From assembly GCF_020524905.1 (NCBI RefSeq), contig NZ_JAIVKI010000019.1, positions 1 to 64,000 on the forward strand: a DNA stretch of 64,000 nt. Direction: 5' to 3'. The first letter of the stretch is position 1; every line of letters begins with the position of its first letter. Shown here in pieces: positions 62,681 through 64,000 of this stretch. The notes below the pieces were generated by a model. It had not been told where the DNA came from, did no database searches, and saw only the letters and a program-made list of their open reading frames with translations. Both the position numbers and the translations under genes were made by a program. This stretch comes from Microbulbifer variabilis (GTDB lineage Bacteria > Pseudomonadota > Gammaproteobacteria > Pseudomonadales > Cellvibrionaceae).

Positions 62681-64000
62681 CTAAGGGATTAAGTTTTTAA
62701 ATTTTTCATTATCACTAAAAATATAAGTTAATCCGGTATGGGGATCTAAGTATCCCTGCTTAGGCTTTATGTATTGAAGAAAGGGGCCTGTTTTGGTGAG
62801 GCTTAATAGGATATGGCGTGGGTTGTTTGGATCGCCCTCAAGATGGTAGTCTTCAATTTTGCAGCAGATCCCAAAGGTTTCCTTAAGGTATTCGAATGAT
62901 AATCGCCACTTATCAATTGGATATTCATGTGCTGGAAAGTTAAAGGGCACACTGACAAATGCTCGGCCAGAGATCTTTAGAATTCGTAATAGTTCGTTGA
63001 TAACTCTCCAATAATGCTCAGTATGCTCCAGGAGCTCGGCGCAGATAATATAATCAACGGAATCTGCTTTATAAATATCTTTCAGGTTTTCTGCATTGGC
63101 GACGATATTGAATCCATAGTCTTCGATATCGACAAGGTCATACCTTGTGTTTATTGCTTGTAAATGCTTAAAGAGCTTATTGGTAACTGCTAAACCTAGT
63201 GTTTCGCCTTGTCCCGAGCCCAGTAAAAGCACATGAGAGTTTGCTGGTATTTTATCCCACTCCCGGTTTAAGAAATAATTTCTAATAGCTGGAACGCCAA
63301 AATAATCGTAGTCTACTTGAGCGCCTTCATCGGATTTTATCCAGGGGATAGAGATTTCCTTGAATTGCTCCCTCTTTAAGGAAAAAATAGAGTTTTTATT
63401 ATCCTGGCACTTTAACTTAAAATGAAATTTTTTAAGTATTTCAAAAATTCTGGTATTGGTTTTAGTTCGTCTAACTAGAATTTCTACCTTGTTAGTATGT
63501 TTGAACCATGTTTTCAACAGTTCATTCAGAATCTTTCCCTCGAAATCACCAAAACTGATCATGCTACAAGAAATGGTGCCATTGTTGACAATTGATGTTG
63601 ACCCATTGGTGGTTACTGTAAATGCAGCCTGAATCCCAAGGGATTCTCCTCCATCTTTCACAGAAACAGAATAAATCCTTCCACCGGATTCTAGTATTGC
63701 TCGTATGTAATCGGTTGATTCATTAATTGAGGATAGTTTTCTCGGGTTAAAGTTTAACCGGTTTGTCCTAAAGAACAGCTCGGCAACCCGGTAAAGCTCT
63801 TCTTCACTGGCTGGAGAACCAATTTGTATTGATCGATTTCTCGAATAAAGGAACTCTTTGTCAGATTTATCAAAGTGTGCTCTGGCATCAAAAAATTTTA
63901 GGGCGTGTCGATATTTTTTGTATCGATCTTTAATGCTTCTTTCGGTGGATATAGGATCTTTAAGGTATGAATTCTTTTGAAGTATTCGCCACTCTTTGAA
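62681..64000 (-). CDS. FkbH-like HAD domain fused to a methyltransferase (5' end outside the window)
   Basis: The frame is open from its stop at 62681 to the right edge with no stop codon, so the N-terminus lies beyond 64000; about 439 codons are visible. The first ~190 residues match the C-terminal part of FkbH proteins: EEELYRVAELFFRTNRLNFNPRKLS, IRAILESGGRIYSVSVKDGG, and ISCSMISFGDFEGKILNELL. The next ~240 form a class I methyltransferase: VLLLGSGQGETLGL (SAM loop), YIICAELLEHTEHYWRVINELLRILK, GRAFVSVPFNFPAHEYPIDKWRLS. FkbH-type HAD enzymes load glyceryl units onto carrier proteins or act on sugar/phosphate substrates. This fusion suggests a biosynthetic (polyketide- or glycan-like) cluster extending to the right. 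Confidence 0.75.
   Translation of the reverse strand, partial: FKEWRILQKNSYLKDPISTERSIKDRYKKYRHALKFFDARAHFDKSDKEFLYSRNRSIQIGSPASEEELYRVAELFFRTNRLNFNPRKLSSINESTDYIRAILESGGRIYSVSVKDGGESLGIQAAFTVTTNGSTSIVNNGTISCSMISFGDFEGKILNELLKTWFKHTNKVEILVRRTKTNTRIFEILKKFHFKLKCQDNKNSIFSLKREQFKEISIPWIKSDEGAQVDYDYFGVPAIRNYFLNREWDKIPANSHVLLLGSGQGETLGLAVTNKLFKHLQAINTRYDLVDIEDYGFNIVANAENLKDIYKADSVDYIICAELLEHTEHYWRVINELLRILKISGRAFVSVPFNFPAHEYPIDKWRLSFEYLKETFGICCKIEDYHLEGDPNNPRHILLSLTKTGPFLQYIKPKQGYLDPHTGLTYIFSDNEKFKNLIP

Noticed and set aside
1-64000. CRISPR arrays, rRNA and tRNA genes
   Set aside because: Scanned by eye for regularly spaced repeats and tRNA/rRNA signatures; none found. A tRNAscan or CRISPR-finder run would settle this.

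Overview
The window looks like chromosome from a marine gammaproteobacterium. A Microbulbifer/Cellvibrio-type organism is my best guess, because the gene set combines the enterobacterial-style YjfI-J-K-L-M-C block, RlmJ, YebG under a gammaproteobacterial LexA box, a homogentisate pathway, a GH12 glucanase relic and a secreted PI-PLC-like/ricin-lectin protein. The genus is inference. GC is moderate in the housekeeping blocks and clearly lower in the accessory stretches (about 18-24 kb, 28-33 kb, 39-49 kb, 58-60 kb).

Layout. 0-2.1 kb: 3' end of an IS630-type transposase abutting a superfamily 1 helicase that seems to have lost its N-terminus. 3.0-8.1 kb: a six-member YjfI-to-YjfC envelope/stress operon with an extra potassium-channel gene. 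8.1-9.8 kb: hybrid histidine kinase. 10.1-12.8 kb: two coupled amidohydrolase paralogues, the second without the metal-binding HxH. 13-14.2 kb: MAPEG protein, SOS-controlled yebG, and a candidate 80-nt small RNA. 14.2-17.7 kb: LysE exporter, DUF924 protein, and an ECF sigma/anti-sigma-like operon. 18-23 kb: sparse AT-rich DNA with a SnoaL-like protein, a DJ-1/PfpI protein and a serine hydrolase.

23.2-27.5 kb: the most unusual locus, four overlapping genes encoding a duplicated methyltransferase-like protein, a MotA/ExbB (ZorA-like) channel with a long cytoplasmic coiled coil, a MotB/OmpA (ZorB-like) stator and a cysteine-rich zinc-knuckle protein. None of the known Zorya effectors (ZorC/D/E) is present. 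A bactofilin gene lies just upstream behind its own terminator.

29-33 kb: PhyH-type dioxygenase, GNAT, CopD-like protein and the secreted PI-PLC-like/ricin protein. 33.4-38.7 kb: homogentisate catabolism (maiA, hmgA) divergent from a MarR regulator, an aromatic aminotransferase and a class II DAHP synthase. 39-47 kb: a decaying zone with a frameshifted GH12 gene, an amber-interrupted ORF, rlmJ, an EamA transporter with a structured leader, a 259-bp MITE-like element, a lone glycosyltransferase and a complete IS5-family element with its target duplication. 47.4-57.9 kb: DUF389 protein, thioesterase, EamA exporter and a fatty-acid/acyl-CoA degradation cluster (bifunctional FadB-type enzyme, acyl-CoA ligase, two acyl-CoA dehydrogenases, IclR regulator). 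58-60 kb: two broken genes. 60-62.5 kb: M3 lipoprotein peptidase. 62.7-64 kb: an FkbH-methyltransferase fusion running off the right edge.
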